Source of the DNA: Veillonella infantium
GTDB lineage: Bacteria > Bacillota > Negativicutes > Veillonellales > Veillonellaceae
Length of the DNA: 64,000 nucleotides
Direction of reading: 5' to 3'
NCBI RefSeq assembly: GCF_002959895.1
Contig: NZ_PPDD01000001.1
Location: 186,001-250,000, forward strand
Shown here: positions 62,884 to 64,000 of the stretch, one piece after another
How the letters are laid out: each line of letters begins with the position of its first letter
Position numbering within the stretch: position 1 is the stretch's first letter
Notes under the pieces: model-generated
The model's database searches: none
What the model was told of the DNA's origin: nothing
Seen by the model: only the letters and a program-made list of their open reading frames with translations
Translations under genes and position numbers: made by a program

Positions 62884-64000
62884 ATGGGGATTATTAACTC
62901 AAATCTAACAAAACTAGGTTCTTTTTTAGGGAACGAGAAGCTTTATATTCCAGAATATCAACGGGGCTACTCTTGGGAAGAGACTCAACTAGATGACTTT
63001 TGGCTAGACTTGGAACAAATTTACGAAGAAAATACACATGATGAACACTTTCTTGGACAGGTTGTAATTCACAAAAATAAGGAAGATGGTAAACGCTACA
63101 TTATTGATGGTCAGCAACGTATCTCAACAACAATTATCTTCCTAGATATTCTACGTACAAAATTTAAAGAAATTGCCAATGCAACAAACAATAATGATGC
63201 AAATGACGACTCCGAAGATATTAATGCTAAATATATTGGCCGTATATCTGAAAGCAAGCGAGAGCAGTATTTATCTATGGGTGGTGTTGATAAAGAGTTC
63301 TTCTTTGAATATGTACAAAAACGTGGAGCCATTGATTATAGTGACAAAAAATTTGATAAAAAGAAACTTAAACCATCTAACTATAATATCTTCTATGCAA
63401 GTAAATTCTTTAATGGAAAGGTAAATGAATTTCTTAAAAATAATGACTCTAATCAATACAAAGCGCTAAATAAACTATATCAAGCCTTAATTAATCAATT
63501 TATTCTTATGACCGTTGAAACTGACGATATCAATGAAGCGTATATAATCTTTGAATCACTCAACGCTCGTGGTAAAGCACTAGAAACGGCAGACTTATTA
63601 AAGAATCATATCCTTCGCATGGCACAAAATGATTTACCTAGTGCTACTGAAACTTGGAATACTATTATTGATAATCTTGATAATATAGATCCAACAAAAT
63701 TTATTCGCTACTATTGGAATAGTACAAAACGTTTTGCCCGAGAAAAAGATTTATTTAAAGCATTACGTACAGATATAACATCACAATCTGATGTGAATGC
63801 ATTATTATCAAATCTACGCTCTCTATCTAAGGTGTGTGCAGCAATACTACACCCTGACGATAACAAAGACTTTGATTTAACAGAACTGAACGAACGTCTT
63901 ATTGAGATGCAAAAATTAGATGCATCCTCATATATTCCTATAATCTTTGCCTTAAGATTACAGAACTACTCTGAAGAAGATATAAATGAGGTTTTAAAAG
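62884..64000 (+). CDS. DUF262 (GmrS/ParB-like) protein, 3' end outside window
   Basis: At least 372 residues, open to the window edge. The N-terminal IPEYQRGYSWEE (residues 22-33) and the DGQQR motif (75-79) define DUF262, the ParB/Srx-like nucleotidase domain of GmrSD type IV restriction enzymes and related anti-phage proteins. A helical domain with ESLNARGKALETADLLKN follows, as in GmrS. The C-terminal HNH (DUF1524) part, if present, lies beyond the window. The RBS GGGGGT is 6 nt upstream. It lies in DNA poorer in GTGAAAG than average. Confidence 0.88.
   Translation, partial: MGIINSNLTKLGSFLGNEKLYIPEYQRGYSWEETQLDDFWLDLEQIYEENTHDEHFLGQVVIHKNKEDGKRYIIDGQQRISTTIIFLDILRTKFKEIANATNNNDANDDSEDINAKYIGRISESKREQYLSMGGVDKEFFFEYVQKRGAIDYSDKKFDKKKLKPSNYNIFYASKFFNGKVNEFLKNNDSNQYKALNKLYQALINQFILMTVETDDINEAYIIFESLNARGKALETADLLKNHILRMAQNDLPSATETWNTIIDNLDNIDPTKFIRYYWNSTKRFAREKDLFKALRTDITSQSDVNALLSNLRSLSKVCAAILHPDDNKDFDLTELNERLIEMQKLDASSYIPIIFALRLQNYSEEDINEVLK

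Overview
The window reads as chromosomal DNA from Veillonella or a very close relative, a Gram-negative-type (diderm) member of the Firmicutes. The evidence is: (a) lactate/malate-to-propionate metabolism, namely both methylmalonyl-CoA mutase subunits with their MeaB chaperone behind a cobalamin riboswitch, a malic enzyme, and a 940-residue FAD/Fe-S lactate-type dehydrogenase; (b) outer-membrane biology in a low-GC genome (ExbB-ExbD-TonB, a YadA-type trimeric autotransporter, many lipoproteins and secreted proteins); (c) strong AGGAGG-type ribosome binding sites. The species call is inference from gene content.

Layout. 1-4.0 kb: a class B-like acid phosphatase cut by the window edge, a secreted protein, and an ArsR-dinB pair. 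4.5-9.3 kb: purA and purB, separated by a HigBA-type toxin-antitoxin pair whose toxin has an in-frame stop, and an MFS exporter. 9.5-13.7 kb: malic enzyme, then exbB-exbD-tonB. 13.8-23.7 kb: the riboswitch-mutA-mutB-meaB operon, bracketed by two paralogous DUF3829-type lipoproteins. 23.9-33 kb: HicAB, a TPR lipoprotein, the lactate-type dehydrogenase, a TauE/SafE exporter, a ClC channel and an Fe-alcohol dehydrogenase with a terminator hairpin in its leader. 33.2-33.95 kb: an IS200-like element. 34-46 kb: NagZ, a BFD-like protein, a site-2 protease homologue without its zinc ligands, MarR/nitroreductase, a GlpT-like carrier lying between two remnants of a P-type ATPase, an orphan HigA, DUF554 and Tag.

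46.8-60.4 kb is an amplified accessory region. Paralogous secreted proteins of about 410 residues, smaller secreted proteins of about 190 residues and small membrane proteins of about 145 residues alternate with five copies of an antisense small-RNA gene that I read as the antitoxin of a type I toxin-antitoxin system. Two copies keep an intact 33-residue hydrophobic toxin on the opposite strand. In the other three only the last codons of the toxin remain, but the RNA promoter and its hairpin persist. A conserved dyad of about 46 bp lies just before the start codon of six transcription units. A Na+/solute symporter lies between two of the RNA copies. The window ends with an autotransporter adhesin, a secreted protein and the start of a DUF262 (GmrS-like) gene.

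Across the whole window the 7-mer GTGAAAG occurs at least 46 times by hand count (about 8 expected), equally on both strands, in coding and non-coding DNA, and once as an inverted pair forming a hairpin. That is the distribution of DNA uptake sequences in Haemophilus and Neisseria, and I regard it as the most interesting genome-scale signal here.
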